From assembly GCF_000025185.1 (NCBI RefSeq), contig NC_013720.1:3410001-3474000 (forward strand): a DNA stretch of 64,000 nucleotides. Reading direction: 5' to 3'. The notes beneath the pieces are model-generated. The model saw only the letters and a program-made list of their open reading frames with translations, did not search any database and was not told the DNA's origin. This document shows, one piece after another, positions 43,146-53,760 of this stretch (its first letter is position 1; each line of letters begins with the position of its first letter). Position numbers and translations under genes: made by a program. This DNA comes from Pirellula staleyi DSM 6068 (GTDB taxonomy: Bacteria; Planctomycetota; Planctomycetia; Pirellulales; Pirellulaceae).

Positions 43146-43227
43146 TCAGCAGCAACAACCGCGTGAATCGCGTGGAGGGAGTGAATGCCCTCGCAATGCA
43201 ATCGCCGCGTCTTTAGGGCCTGCTGAC

Positions 43228-44184
43228 TTATTCTTCACCCTTGTCGAACAAGATGCTGATCGACTGATCGTGGTGAATTCGCTTGATCGCCTCTGCCAAG
43301 AGTGGAGCGACTGTCAGCACTTTGATCTTCGGGGTCATCTTTTCGGGCGGGATCGGAATGGTGTCGGTCACTGCCAGTGACGTGATGGGGGACGCGCTTA
43401 GCTTTTCGATCGCTTTCCCACACAGCACTCCGTGGGTGGCTGCTACGTGAATCTCTTTTACACCCGCCGAGGTGAGTTTCTCAGCAGCGCCGCAAATCGA
43501 ACCGCCGGTGCTGATCATGTCGTCGAACATGAAGGCAACGTGCCCCGCCACGGGACCACCGATGATGTGTTCCTGTCGTGTTTCGGTCGGGTTGTCGCGA
43601 CGCTTGTCCACAATCGCCAGTTTGCCACCCAGTCGTTTGGCATGACCCAAAGCACGTTTGATGCTGCCAACATCGGGGCTGACCACGATGCGATCGCCGT
43701 CGGGTACAGGAATGCTGCAGGCGTAGTCGTTCAGCACCGGCGCGGCGTAGAGATTATCGACCGGAACGTCGAAAAAGCCTTGGATTTGCGGCGAATGGAG
43801 GTCCATCGTCAGCACACGGTCGGCACCGGCACGAGTAATCAGATTCGCCACCAGCTTGGCGGTGATCGGCACGCGACCTTCGTCTTTACGATCTTGTCGA
43901 GCATAGCCAAAGTACGGAATCACCGCAGTCACGCGTGCTGCCGACGCGCGTTTGCAGCTGTCGATCATGATCAGCAGTTCGAAGATGTTGTCGTTCACAG
44001 GTGGGCAAGTCGGCTGCACCAGGAAGACATCGCGGCCGCGGATATCCTCTTCGATTTTGCAGAAGTTTTCCCCGTCGGGAAATTTGCCGAGCGTAATTTC
44101 CGCGAGTGGCAAGTGAAGAAAATTGCAAATGTTCTTCGCGAGCGGACGATTGGCCTGTCCACTAAAAATCTTGAGTTCACGCAT
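43228..44184 (-). CDS. prs: Ribose-phosphate pyrophosphokinase
   Basis: Makes PRPP from ribose-5-phosphate and ATP for nucleotide, His and Trp synthesis. 318 residues, full length. The motifs are clear: KIFSGQANRPLAKNICNFL, RGRDVFLVQPTCPPVNDN, PYFGYARQDRK, the divalent-ion site in TMDLHSPQIQGFFDVPVDNL and the PRPP loop FMFDDMISTGGSI (usual DDMxDTGG, here Ser for Asp). It lies 84 bp downstream of the GlmU-like gene, matching the common order glmU-prs. Confidence 0.95.
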   Translation of the reverse strand: MRELKIFSGQANRPLAKNICNFLHLPLAEITLGKFPDGENFCKIEEDIRGRDVFLVQPTCPPVNDNIFELLIMIDSCKRASAARVTAVIPYFGYARQDRKDEGRVPITAKLVANLITRAGADRVLTMDLHSPQIQGFFDVPVDNLYAAPVLNDYACSIPVPDGDRIVVSPDVGSIKRALGHAKRLGGKLAIVDKRRDNPTETRQEHIIGGPVAGHVAFMFDDMISTGGSICGAAEKLTSAGVKEIHVAATHGVLCGKAIEKLSASPITSLAVTDTIPIPPEKMTPKIKVLTVAPLLAEAIKRIHHDQSISILFDKGEE

Positions 44185-44268
44185 GGCAGGCTTAAGTCAA
44201 TCGTTTTGGGTGGTGGACAGAAAACTTGCGAATTGGTGTGCAGCAGCGGTCTCAAACGTTTGGGCAGA

Positions 44269-45027
44269 TTAGCAAGGATAACCCAGCTCGCGCATCGCCA
44301 CTTCGGCGGCTGACAGTTCGTCGGGCGTGTTGATGCTGAGCGCCTCACACGGCTTCAGAATCGGAAGTGCTTTCACAGCCTTGTCTTCTCGCTTGAGTAT
44401 CGCCGGGCAATCGGTGAGGTAATACTCTTTTTGCTTGTTATTGTTTTGGAGTTTGTCGAGGGCATGGAGCAGTTGCGGGCCATCGAACACATAGGTGCTC
44501 ATGTTCACTTCGCAAATCTCGCGCTGCTCGGGCGTGGCATCTTTCTCTTCCACGATCCCCAAAAACTCGCCAGCCGAATCGCGCACGATCCGTCCAAGAC
44601 CGGTGGGATTTTCCTTGGTCAGTGTGCCAAGGATGCAGGCCGGCTGTTCGCGGCGATAGGCTTCCAGCAGTTGTTTCACACTCGAGGCTTGCAGCAGCGG
44701 CGAATCGCCAGCCACCACAACCACCGGGCCGACATGTCCTTCCAGCAGTTCGCGAGCCATTTTCACGGCGTGGCCGGTTCCGAGTCGCTCGGTTTGAAGC
44801 ACAAAATCGACCATCGGCCGACTCGAGAGAGCAGCTTTCACGTCGTCGGCTTTGTAGCCAACCACAGCGATCACGCGGGTTACTCCCGCCTGCTCAAGAG
44901 CGTCGATCACGAAGTGGATCATCGGTCGACCAAGCACCGGGCAGAGGACCTTGGGGAGGTCGGTTTTCATGCGCGTCCCCATCCCGGCAGCGAGAACGAC
45001 GGCAATCACTTCGGTGAAGCTCGACAC
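44269..45027 (-). CDS. GlmU-type nucleotidyltransferase lacking the acetyltransferase domain
   Basis: 252 residues, only the N-terminal pyrophosphorylase half of GlmU (normally ~450). It has AVVLAAGMGTRMKTDLPKVL (sugar-nucleotide signature GxGTRMxSxxPKVL), GRPMIHFVIDALEQAG, VLQTERLGTGHAVKMARELL, VVVAGDSPLL and LGTLTKENPTGLGRIVRD. No left-handed beta-helix repeats follow. It probably makes UDP-GlcNAc or another nucleotide sugar, with the acetyltransferase activity supplied elsewhere or not needed. Gene order with prs is the same as for complete glmU in other bacteria, so it likely derives from glmU by loss of the C-terminal domain. Confidence 0.9.
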   Translation of the reverse strand: MSSFTEVIAVVLAAGMGTRMKTDLPKVLCPVLGRPMIHFVIDALEQAGVTRVIAVVGYKADDVKAALSSRPMVDFVLQTERLGTGHAVKMARELLEGHVGPVVVVAGDSPLLQASSVKQLLEAYRREQPACILGTLTKENPTGLGRIVRDSAGEFLGIVEEKDATPEQREICEVNMSTYVFDGPQLLHALDKLQNNNKQKEYYLTDCPAILKREDKAVKALPILKPCEALSINTPDELSAAEVAMRELGYPC

Positions 45028-45227
45028 GGTAACTCACTTCAAAGGAGGGACGAAACCTGGGGAACGTGTGCTAGCAGATAGCTTCCACCTCGGAAAACCC
45101 CAGAAGAAAGTTTGCCACGAACGGTCGACTACAGAAAGGGGGTTAAGAAGCTGTGTGGGTGGTGCGTTAGAGAGGGGGGACTGGAAAATCGCGAGTGTGA
45201 AACACCGATGAAATATTCCGGAAAGCG

Positions 45228-45255
45228 TTGACAGCGGGGGTAGGGGGGGCATAAT
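45228..45255 (+). promoter_or_regulatory. Sigma-70 promoter of the arg cluster
   Basis: A perfect -35 TTGACA at 45228-45233 and a -10 CATAAT (five of six) at 45250-45255, separated by 16 G-rich bases. The best promoter match I found in the window. Expected start ~45262, giving a leader of ~90 nt before argB. Confidence 0.7.
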
Positions 45256-45269
45256 TCCGGTTTGGCGAG

Positions 45270-45312
45270 CGCCGTAGCCTTTTTCCCCATGGGGATGAAG
45301 GAGCGGCGTTTT
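45270..45312 (+). promoter_or_regulatory. Leader hairpin upstream of argB
   Basis: In the predicted 5' leader, CGCCG (45270-45274) pairs with CGGCG (45304-45308), CCTT with AAGG (45278-45281, 45298-45301) and CCC with GGG around CATG near 45285-45294, with small internal loops, followed by TTTT at 45309-45312. It could be an attenuator or a weak terminator; no leader peptide is evident. Confidence 0.45.
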
Positions 45313-45350
45313 GACGTTTAGTAGCTCTCTGTTTCTCGGAGTTTCCTCGG

Positions 45351-46235
45351 TTGCTAGAAGCGATTCAGAAGGCCGACACGCTGATTGAAGCCCTCGGGTG
45401 GATTCGACGTTTTCGCGACAAGATTACTGTCATCAAGCTAGGCGGCAGTGTGATGGAGGACGAGAACGCGCTACGGCACGTGCTGCTCGATATCGTCTTC
45501 ATGGAAACCGTCGGCATGCGCCCGGTGCTCGTGCATGGCGGGGGTGCCGCTATCGATCGAGCCATGGCAGCCGCCGGACTGACACCGAAAAAAATTCGTG
45601 GACGTCGCTACACCGACGATGCCACGCTGAAAATTGTCGAGGAAGTTCTCGCCTACGAAACTAACGAATCGATCGCCGCAAAGATCGAGGAACTTGGTGG
45701 TCGGGCGATGAATCTGAACTTCCGCAGCACCAATGTGCTGTTTGGCGAACGAATCACGCTTCCTGGCGAGGATGGCGAACAGCTCGACCTGGGTCATGTC
45801 GGCAAAGTCACCCGCGTCGATCGTGGCGTGATCGAAAATCTTTGCTACGCCGGCCAAGTTCCTGTGATCCCATCAATGGCGATCGACGAATCAACCGGGG
45901 GGATGCTGAATGTGAATGCCGACACAGCTGCCACCGCAGTTGCCACGGCGCTCGGCGCAGAGAAGCTCATTTACATGAGCGACGTCAATGGCGTGCGACG
46001 CGATAAAACCGACCCCAAATCGATCATTCATTCGCTCACCGACGTCGAAGCGCGTGAACTCATTCGTACGGGCGTTGTCGATGCAGGGATGATTCCGAAG
46101 GTCGAGGCGTGCCTCGAAACGCTCGATCGGGGTGTCCGCAAGGTGCACATCATCGACGGTCGCTTGCGACACTCGCTGCTTCTCGAAATCTATACCACCG
46201 AAGGTGTGGGAACCGAAATCGCGAGCACTTCGTAG
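45351..46235 (+). CDS. argB: Acetylglutamate kinase
   Basis: Phosphorylates N-acetylglutamate, second step of Arg synthesis. 294 residues, full length. Amino-acid kinase motifs are clear: [43 protein letters not shown] and [20 protein letters not shown]. The start is a TTG at 45351. This length and the N-terminal helix ([20 protein letters not shown]) agree with the Arg-inhibited hexameric ArgB type, so feedback control by Arg is likely. It is followed by argD and argF. Confidence 0.95.
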   Translation: MLEAIQKADTLIEALGWIRRFRDKITVIKLGGSVMEDENALRHVLLDIVFMETVGMRPVLVHGGGAAIDRAMAAAGLTPKKIRGRRYTDDATLKIVEEVLAYETNESIAAKIEELGGRAMNLNFRSTNVLFGERITLPGEDGEQLDLGHVGKVTRVDRGVIENLCYAGQVPVIPSMAIDESTGGMLNVNADTAATAVATALGAEKLIYMSDVNGVRRDKTDPKSIIHSLTDVEARELIRTGVVDAGMIPKVEACLETLDRGVRKVHIIDGRLRHSLLLEIYTTEGVGTEIASTS

Positions 46236-46362
46236 TGCAGGGAGCGGTTTCGCGCCAAGTTTTCACTCGGTCCTGCGAATAGTTTGTTTCACGACTGATA
46301 TTGATTTTTCCCGTCGTCCATTTCGATTTGCATGCTGTCTGCGGTGACAGGAAAGGTTTGCC

Positions 46363-47583
46363 ATGGCCACCACCCATCCCCATGAAGTTGCTCCTCTGAG
46401 TTCAGCCGACACGGTCGAACTCTTTAAGCAGTATGTGATTGGCAACTACACCCGCTATCCAGTCAATCTGGTCCGCGGTGAAGGTTCGCTGGTGTGGGAT
46501 GCAGAAGGGAATCGCTACCTCGATTTCTTTCCTGGCTGGGGCTGCAACTTGCTTGGGCACTGCCCCGAGAAAATTGTCCGCGCCGTGCAAGAGCAAGTGG
46601 CAACGCTGATCCATGTCCCCAACACTTGGCACATGGATGTTCAGGGACGCTGGGCCCAAATGCTTTCGCAGCGAAGCTTTGGCGGTAAAGCATTTTTCTG
46701 CAACAGCGGAACGGAAGCCAACGAAGCGGCGATCAAACTGGCTCGTCTGCATGCGGGCAAGGGGCGCTACAAAATCATTACCTTCACCGGTGGCTTCCAC
46801 GGGCGGACCTTCGGTTCGCTATCAGCAACGGCGCAGCCCAAATATCACGAGGGACTCGGGCCGATGGTGGCCGGATTTCTCTACGCTCCGCATGGCGATC
46901 TCGCAGCGGCGTCGAGTCTTGTCGACGACGAAACTTGCGCCATCATGATCGAGCCAATTCAAGGAGAGGGTGGCGTCAAGATTCCTTCGAAGGAGTTTCT
47001 CGAAGGGCTGCGCAAGCTCTGTGACGAGCGTGGACTACTCCTGATTTTCGACGAAGTTCAAACCGGCTGTGGTCGAACCGGACAATGGTTCGGCTATCAG
47101 CATTTTGGTGTCGAGCCCGATCTCATCACGCTGGCCAAGTCGCTTTGCGGTGGCATCGCTGGTGGCGCACTGCTGGCCAAGAACGAAATTGCCCCAGCAC
47201 TTCGTCCAGGCATGCACGCCGCAACGTTCGGCGGCAATCCAATTGCTGCTCGCGCCGGTATCGCTGCCATCGAGATGATTGAAGAAGAAGGCTTGCTCGC
47301 ACAAGCCGTGCAGCTTGGACATTTGTTCGAGCGTCGTATGCAAGACTTGCAAGCCAAGTGCGACCTGGTTCGCGAAGTGCGTGTCGCTGGTGTGATGGTG
47401 GGTGTGGAGTTGTCGGTCGAAGGCGCACAGGTCGTAAAGAGCTGCCTGGAGCGGAAATTGCTCGTCAACTGCACTCAGGGAAATGTGATTCGTCTGCTCC
47501 CTGCGATGAACCTGCCCGAAGAGCAAGCGGAAGAAGGCTGCGACATCCTGTGCGATGTCATTCAGTCGTTGCCACGAGCCTAG
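46363..47583 (+). CDS. argD: Acetylornithine aminotransferase
   Basis: PLP-dependent class-III aminotransferase that makes N-acetylornithine. 406 residues. The conserved blocks are FFPGWGCNLLGHCPEKIV, FFCNSGTEANEAAIKLARLH, IITFTGGFHGRTFGSL, LLIFDEVQTGCGRTGQWFGY and DLITLAKSLCGGIAGGAL with the PLP lysine. It follows argB by 127 bp; GGAAAGG lies upstream of the ATG. The same family includes ornithine and succinylornithine aminotransferases; the arg context favours ArgD. Confidence 0.95.
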   Translation: MATTHPHEVAPLSSADTVELFKQYVIGNYTRYPVNLVRGEGSLVWDAEGNRYLDFFPGWGCNLLGHCPEKIVRAVQEQVATLIHVPNTWHMDVQGRWAQMLSQRSFGGKAFFCNSGTEANEAAIKLARLHAGKGRYKIITFTGGFHGRTFGSLSATAQPKYHEGLGPMVAGFLYAPHGDLAAASSLVDDETCAIMIEPIQGEGGVKIPSKEFLEGLRKLCDERGLLLIFDEVQTGCGRTGQWFGYQHFGVEPDLITLAKSLCGGIAGGALLAKNEIAPALRPGMHAATFGGNPIAARAGIAAIEMIEEEGLLAQAVQLGHLFERRMQDLQAKCDLVREVRVAGVMVGVELSVEGAQVVKSCLERKLLVNCTQGNVIRLLPAMNLPEEQAEEGCDILCDVIQSLPRA

Positions 47584-47740
47584 TGGGCACACCGACGATT
47601 TTTGGCAGAAGTATCGTTTTTTTCTTTGAAATGTCGACGATTCTCTCAGCCGCTGGCCAATTTTGGTCAGCGGTTTTTCGCTTGAAACGGACCTGGATTA
47701 TTCTTGTTGGATTACTGATTGTTAGGTGAGGAGATTGCTA

Positions 47741-48658
47741 ATGCGGCACGTGCTAACCCTCTTGGAACTTTCGACCGAGGAAATCGAGCGCGTGTTTGCG
47801 ATCTCGCGTGACCTGAAAGCCAAACTGGCCGCCGGTGTACGCGAGCCACTCTTGCCTGGACGCATCATGGCGATGCTGTTCGAAAAACAATCGCTTCGCA
47901 CCCGGGTGAGCTTCGAAACTGCCATTGGCCATTTGGGTGGCAACAGCATGTTTCTTGGCCAGGATGTCGGTTGGGGCAAACGCGAGTCGGCTGCTGATTT
48001 CTCGCAGGTCCTCAGTCAATACGTCGACGTGATCGTTTGCCGCACGACAGCACATGCCCGCATCGAAGAACTCGCTAAGTACTGTACAGTTCCCGTCATT
48101 AACGGCCTCACCGATTCGGCGCATCCTTGCCAGGCACTGGCCGACGTCTTCACGCTCGTCGAGATCCATGGAGATCTGACTGGCAAACGGGTGGCATATG
48201 TCGGAGATGCAAATAACGTGGCGAAAAGCCTCGCCATTTGCTGCGGTAAACTCGGTATCGAATTCTCAATCGCCGCTCCGAAGGGCTATGAATTCGACGA
48301 CGAGTTTCGCCAGACGCTTAAGGCTGCTGCCCCGAACATGAAACTCCTCGAGAGCCGAGACCCGAAGGAAGTGGTGAAGGGGGCAGTTGGTGTTTACACC
48401 GATGTCTGGGTGAGCATGGGGCAAGAGGCGGAGCAAGACGAACGTCGCCGAGCCTTTGCAGATTATCAAGTGAACGAAGCCTTGATGAAGGTTGCTCCCA
48501 AGAACGCCAGCTTCCTTCACTGCCTCCCTGCCCGTCGTGGCGAAGAAGTGACGGATGGCGTGATCGATAGCCCACAGTCGGCTGTGATTCCCCAAGCAGG
48601 AAATCGGATGCATGTCCAAAAGGGTCTCATCGCTTGGCTCCTCAACGCGAAGGTTTAG
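47741..48658 (+). CDS. argF: Ornithine carbamoyltransferase
   Basis: Makes citrulline from ornithine and carbamoyl phosphate. 305 residues from the ATG at 47741, which has GAGGAG seven bases upstream. The carbamoyl-phosphate motif is SLRTRVSFE (usual SxRTR), with the following GGNSMFLGQDVGWGKRES block, HPCQALADVFTL and the ornithine-site FLHCLPARRGEEV. Third gene of the arg cluster; 157 bp follow argD. Confidence 0.95.
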   Translation: MRHVLTLLELSTEEIERVFAISRDLKAKLAAGVREPLLPGRIMAMLFEKQSLRTRVSFETAIGHLGGNSMFLGQDVGWGKRESAADFSQVLSQYVDVIVCRTTAHARIEELAKYCTVPVINGLTDSAHPCQALADVFTLVEIHGDLTGKRVAYVGDANNVAKSLAICCGKLGIEFSIAAPKGYEFDDEFRQTLKAAAPNMKLLESRDPKEVVKGAVGVYTDVWVSMGQEAEQDERRRAFADYQVNEALMKVAPKNASFLHCLPARRGEEVTDGVIDSPQSAVIPQAGNRMHVQKGLIAWLLNAKV

Positions 48659-48822
48659 TGAGCGACCCTGCGGGCGCTGGTAGGGGTGGAGCACTAGATA
48701 CGACAGCATGGGTCGATAGGTCGACTCTTGCTGCTCAAGATGCTGGCTCTCTTCTTCGCGATCCCAATGTTTGCTCTCGTCTCTAGTTCCTAGCTCCTCA
48801 TCTCTAGGCTCTCCACAGATCT

Positions 48823-49566
48823 ATGTCACGCACAGCTAGTGAACTTCGGCCGATCAAGATCAAACGCAACTACACGAAGATGTCTCCCGGAAGTGTACTG
48901 ATCGAAGCGGGAGAGACCGTGGTTCTCTGCACGGCGAGTGTCGATGCCAAAGTGCCCGATTGGCTCGCGGGGAAAGGGAAGGGGTGGATCACAGCCGAAT
49001 ACAACATGCTGCCGCACAGCACTCGTCCACGTAAGCAGCGCGAGCGGGCCAAGACGGATGGACGTACGACGGAAATCCAGCGTCTGATCGGACGCTCGCT
49101 GCGTGCTGTGATCGACCTTGAAGCACTCGGAGAGCGTTTGCTCCAAGTCGACTGCGATGTGCTGCAAGCCGATGGGGGAACGCGAACTGCCAGCATCACT
49201 GGCGCGTTCATCGCTGTGGTCGATGCGATCCGCTCGATCAAAGGAGATGCGAATAACCCCAAAAATTTGCCGATCACGCGGCCTGTGCTCCTCGACAGCG
49301 TGGCGGCAATCAGCGTGGGTATTGTCGAAGGTAAGCCAACGCTCGACCTCGAGTATGTGCAAGATGTCGATGCCGATGTCGACATGAACGTCGTGATGAC
49401 CGGCAGTGGAAAATTTGTCGAGATTCAAGGGACCGGCGAAGAAGCAACGTTCGACGACGCGCAGCTCGCAGCGCTCCTGAAACTCGCCAGGCAGGGAATT
49501 ACGCAGCTGACAACGATCCAGAAGACCGCGCTGGGCAAAGCGTGGCCCTTTCCGGTGAAGAAGTAG
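48823..49566 (+). CDS. rph: Ribonuclease PH
   Basis: Phosphorolytic 3'-5' exoribonuclease that matures tRNA 3' ends and takes part in rRNA turnover. 247 residues, full length. The N-terminal RNase PH fold has [38 protein letters not shown] and [19 protein letters not shown], and the C-terminal domain has [20 protein letters not shown] and [16 protein letters not shown]. It is 164 bp downstream of argF, possibly cotranscribed, and convergent with the next gene. Confidence 0.96.
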   Translation: MSRTASELRPIKIKRNYTKMSPGSVLIEAGETVVLCTASVDAKVPDWLAGKGKGWITAEYNMLPHSTRPRKQRERAKTDGRTTEIQRLIGRSLRAVIDLEALGERLLQVDCDVLQADGGTRTASITGAFIAVVDAIRSIKGDANNPKNLPITRPVLLDSVAAISVGIVEGKPTLDLEYVQDVDADVDMNVVMTGSGKFVEIQGTGEEATFDDAQLAALLKLARQGITQLTTIQKTALGKAWPFPVKK

Positions 49567-49576
49567 ACCGTCGCAG

Positions 49577-50050
49577 CTAGGGCGATAGCGAGTCGGGGTT
49601 TGTGGCTCGCTTGATCTCGTAGGCCGGATCGTGCGGCGCCACAAAAAAGGTCCGCTGATTTTCGTAGCTCTGGCCGTTGTCGAGCAGGCATCGGATGGTG
49701 ACGGTTACCAGGTGCCCTGATGTTGTTTTACCACTCCGCATTCCGGTAACTTGCTCCGGATTCGTGTCGATCTCAAGCACCGCTTGCCGCACGATTTTCA
49801 GGCTCAACTTGGCTTTGCGAACTTGATCGGTGAAGCGGCTGATAGCCAACCGCCATGCCGTTTCTTCGATGGGATTGGTGTGACACGCCCAGCCCATCAG
49901 GCTGAATTGATAGCTCGGTTTGCGGACCAGTAGCTGTCCAAAGAGCCAATAACCACCCAGGTCGGAGTTGCGACTGGTGTAGGTGCCCAAAAAACCTTGC
50001 AAGGCGTTTCGGATCGATTTGCGGCGCATGATGGAGGGCATCGGCTCCAT
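49577..50050 (-). CDS. Conserved hypothetical protein
   Basis: 157 residues; three possible Met starts occur within the first eight residues. It has no signal peptide and no transmembrane helix. It reads as one alpha/beta domain: SDLGGYWLFGQLLV, then a helical part (EETAWRLAISRFTDQVRKAK) and a beta-rich C-terminal half (GHLVTVTIRCLLDNGQSYEN, RTFFVAPHDP). I do not recognise the family. Stop codon is 10 bp from that of the convergent rph; codon use fits the genome. Confidence 0.65.
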   Translation of the reverse strand: MEPMPSIMRRKSIRNALQGFLGTYTSRNSDLGGYWLFGQLLVRKPSYQFSLMGWACHTNPIEETAWRLAISRFTDQVRKAKLSLKIVRQAVLEIDTNPEQVTGMRSGKTTSGHLVTVTIRCLLDNGQSYENQRTFFVAPHDPAYEIKRATNPDSLSP

Positions 50051-50100
50051 TGTAGTGCCAAGCTGCCGCTGGGGCGCAGACTGCTGATACTACCAACCGA

Positions 50101-50211
50101 TTAGCAGCCCATCTCTTCGGGACTGATCTTCGCCCGCTCGGCAATATTTCGAAGCTGACTACTGCTGAAAGGCACCACACGCCGTAATTCGTCGGCGATG
50201 GAATCGGACAT
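50101..50211 (-). CDS. Possible 36-residue small protein
   Basis: A short frame from ATG at 50211 to TAA at 50101: it starts MSDSIADELRRVVPF and ends AERAKISPEEMGC, predicted to be helical (a helix, a turn at PFSSS, then a second helix). Codon use (GCC GAC GAA, CTT CGA) looks like real genes. There is no clear ribosome binding site, so this remains doubtful. It lies between the sulfatase and the hypothetical gene 49577-50050 on the same strand. Confidence 0.3.
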   Translation of the reverse strand: MSDSIADELRRVVPFSSSQLRNIAERAKISPEEMGC

Positions 50212-50278
50212 GGCGAATAGATCGTGCTTTCGTGAGGGAGCAATTTGCGAGCACGTTGGCTCGAACGATTCGCAGGAG

Positions 50279-51730
<1,452 letters not shown>

Positions 51731-52087
51731 GGTGATGTCGTCCTGAAAAGGCGAGCCTGGGAGGGGCAGCAAAGATTGGCGTAGCATAGCGTTGCGAGCT
51801 TTCTCACAAAAGCTGATGCTAGTTAGATGTGCTTGCGGCAAGTTGCTCAGTGTGCCAAAGTCGCGGCGGCATTGTCTAGCGATGCATCAGCGGCAAAGAC
51901 AGCGAGTGCCGTCGTGGAAAACGACAGCGGTGAGATCAACGTTCCGCCGCGCGATTGCATTGCCGCAAATCGAAATGCCACGAAGAACTAGCGACCGATC
52001 GTCCGCTGAGCTTTAGGCTCTACCAGATTTCAGGTAACGCGACCATTCTTTGCATGATTAACGTCGAGCGGGTCTGTGCCCTTCGCG
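51731..52087. other. Intergenic region between csrA and the sulfatase
   Basis: About 350 bp with no recognisable gene or structured RNA. Confidence 0.4.
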
Positions 52088-52315
52088 TTATCGTTCGGTC
52101 GTCGAAACAGGTGGCAAGTCAGGCTTGGTCGCACCGTTTGCTATCTCGCGATGGGCACGAGCGAGTGCTTCAAACACTTCGTGCCGATGTACGGGAACCT
52201 CGTGAGGAGCTTCGATGCCAATGCGCACCTTGTCTCCCTTCACTTCAACCACTGTGATCACGATATTGCCGTTGATGACAATCCGTTCGTCCTTTTTGCG
52301 TGATAGTACCAGCAT
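52088..52315 (-). CDS. csrA: Carbon storage regulator, RNA-binding protein
   Basis: Small dimeric post-transcriptional regulator that binds GGA motifs near ribosome binding sites. 75 residues from the ATG at 52315; the reading frame upstream is not conserved. The CsrA core is complete: MLVLSRKKDERIVI, NIVITVVEVKGDKVRIGIEA and PHEVPVHRHEVFEAL (with the RNA-binding VHR). The C-terminal tail of ~20 residues is variable. Placed between PhyH and the sulfatase gene on the same strand. Targets and small-RNA antagonists are not visible. Confidence 0.95.
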   Translation of the reverse strand: MLVLSRKKDERIVINGNIVITVVEVKGDKVRIGIEAPHEVPVHRHEVFEALARAHREIANGATKPDLPPVSTTER

Positions 52316-52615
52316 GACCGCACCGAATCCTTGGTAAACCGACAATCCCCCTAAGGAAAATAAAGCAACTAGGGAAAATTGTAGGAGCCGCCACAGAAAA
52401 AGTTAAGTCTCGTCAAGCGATTACCGACGACGCGAACAAGTCTTGCGATGCCAGTGGGTGGCTGGCAATTTCTGCGGCAAGGGCTCTAACTGTTTTGTGG
52501 GTCGATGGTTACATGAAATCATGCGGCCAGTTTCCAGAGGCAATATCGGGCCCTGGAACTGGTCAAAAAAACAGTGGACAACGAAGCGGACAGCATTCCG
52601 AGTCTCGGTTCTGCC
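52316..52615. other. Intergenic region upstream of csrA
   Basis: About 300 bp; no gene seen. It likely contains the csrA promoter. Confidence 0.4.
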
Positions 52616-53497
52616 CTAGTTTTTCTGCGGATCGTAAAGCAAAGGGAAGAACTGACCAGTCACTTGAGTCCCCGCCGGAACCGGAGGGACCCCATTGAGA
52701 AGGGCGTCGTTGCTACTGCTGCCGACACCGTCGCGCATCACGTTAATCACCGTTGCACGTCGTGGTCGAGGAGTTCGATTCTCAAAGCTTCCGTGTACCA
52801 GCAGCGGATGGTGGAACGAACAACAGCCGGCATCGAGTTCAATCGCCACAGGATGCTGAAACTGTTCCCACTGTTCGGGCGAAAGCACCTCTTGAATCGC
52901 TTCCATATCTCCCGCGAGACCGGTGATAGGTAGCAGAGGCCAAAGATGGCTCTTGGGAACGTAGTGCAAACAGCCGTTATCCACTCGGCTGTCGTCGAGA
53001 CCAATCCAGCAGGTCAAATGGGCCATCGGCTGTGTCCGGGTCCAGTACGAATAGTCCTGATGCCAGGCAACCACGCCACCATGTTTGGCCGGCTTACAAA
53101 AGAGTTGATCGTGCCAAAACCGCACGGCTCCTCCCAGCAATTGACTAGCAGCCACCGTGAAGGCTGGGTTCCACAGAATATCGTGAAAAGCAGGGCGAAG
53201 ACGCCATGCCCCGAGCGCGTGAAACAGCACGGTGTCGGGATTCGAAGACTCGTTGGTGTGATACTCGTACCAAAGATCACGCCCCTCGTGCTCGGGCGAG
53301 AAAAACTCAGCGAGCTCATGCCGCAGTGTCTCCACTTGCTCGGTCGACAAAAGTCGAATACCGGAGAGATATCCCTCGCGGTGATAGAAGTCGACTTGCT
53401 CGTCGGTGAGTCGGAATTGCTCATACTCCGCCGCTGATTTTGGAAGTGTAAACAGATCGCTTGCGAGCTCGTGCAGTTTGGAATAGTCGGTGGTCAT
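52616..53497 (-). CDS. Phytanoyl-CoA dioxygenase (PhyH) family protein
   Basis: Fe(II)/2-oxoglutarate-dependent oxygenase, 293 residues. The iron facial triad is His146 and Asp148 (AWHQDYSYW) and His235 ([12 protein letters not shown]), with a following Arg that would bind 2-oxoglutarate. The fold is complete from [20 protein letters not shown] onwards. Soluble, no signal. Such proteins hydroxylate small molecules or lipids; the substrate cannot be predicted. It is 300 bp upstream of csrA. Confidence 0.92.
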   Translation of the reverse strand: MTTDYSKLHELASDLFTLPKSAAEYEQFRLTDEQVDFYHREGYLSGIRLLSTEQVETLRHELAEFFSPEHEGRDLWYEYHTNESSNPDTVLFHALGAWRLRPAFHDILWNPAFTVAASQLLGGAVRFWHDQLFCKPAKHGGVVAWHQDYSYWTRTQPMAHLTCWIGLDDSRVDNGCLHYVPKSHLWPLLPITGLAGDMEAIQEVLSPEQWEQFQHPVAIELDAGCCSFHHPLLVHGSFENRTPRPRRATVINVMRDGVGSSSNDALLNGVPPVPAGTQVTGQFFPLLYDPQKN

Positions 53498-53760
53498 ATC
53501 GCTGGGCAGTTAGTCACAAATGTGGAGAGGTCAAAAAAGCCTGGGAAGAGGAAGATGCACTCGACGTCATTCATCGACGCTCTAGTGCTCAACTATTTGC
53601 ATCGCCACGGTCTCGAAAATCAAGTCGCCTAGCGAAGATTTATCGCGACACCGAGCGGAGATTGAGTGTGGACCGCGACAGCGTTACGATTGACACACAT
53701 CTCGAAGCTGTTTGATGATCGGACCACTTCGACCCACCCATCTCTCCAAGGATTTCTCGA

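Larger units (their letters stand above)
45028..45350. other. Divergent intergenic region glmU-like / argB
   Basis: Contains the argB-side promoter and leader hairpin listed separately. No gene seen. Confidence 0.5.
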
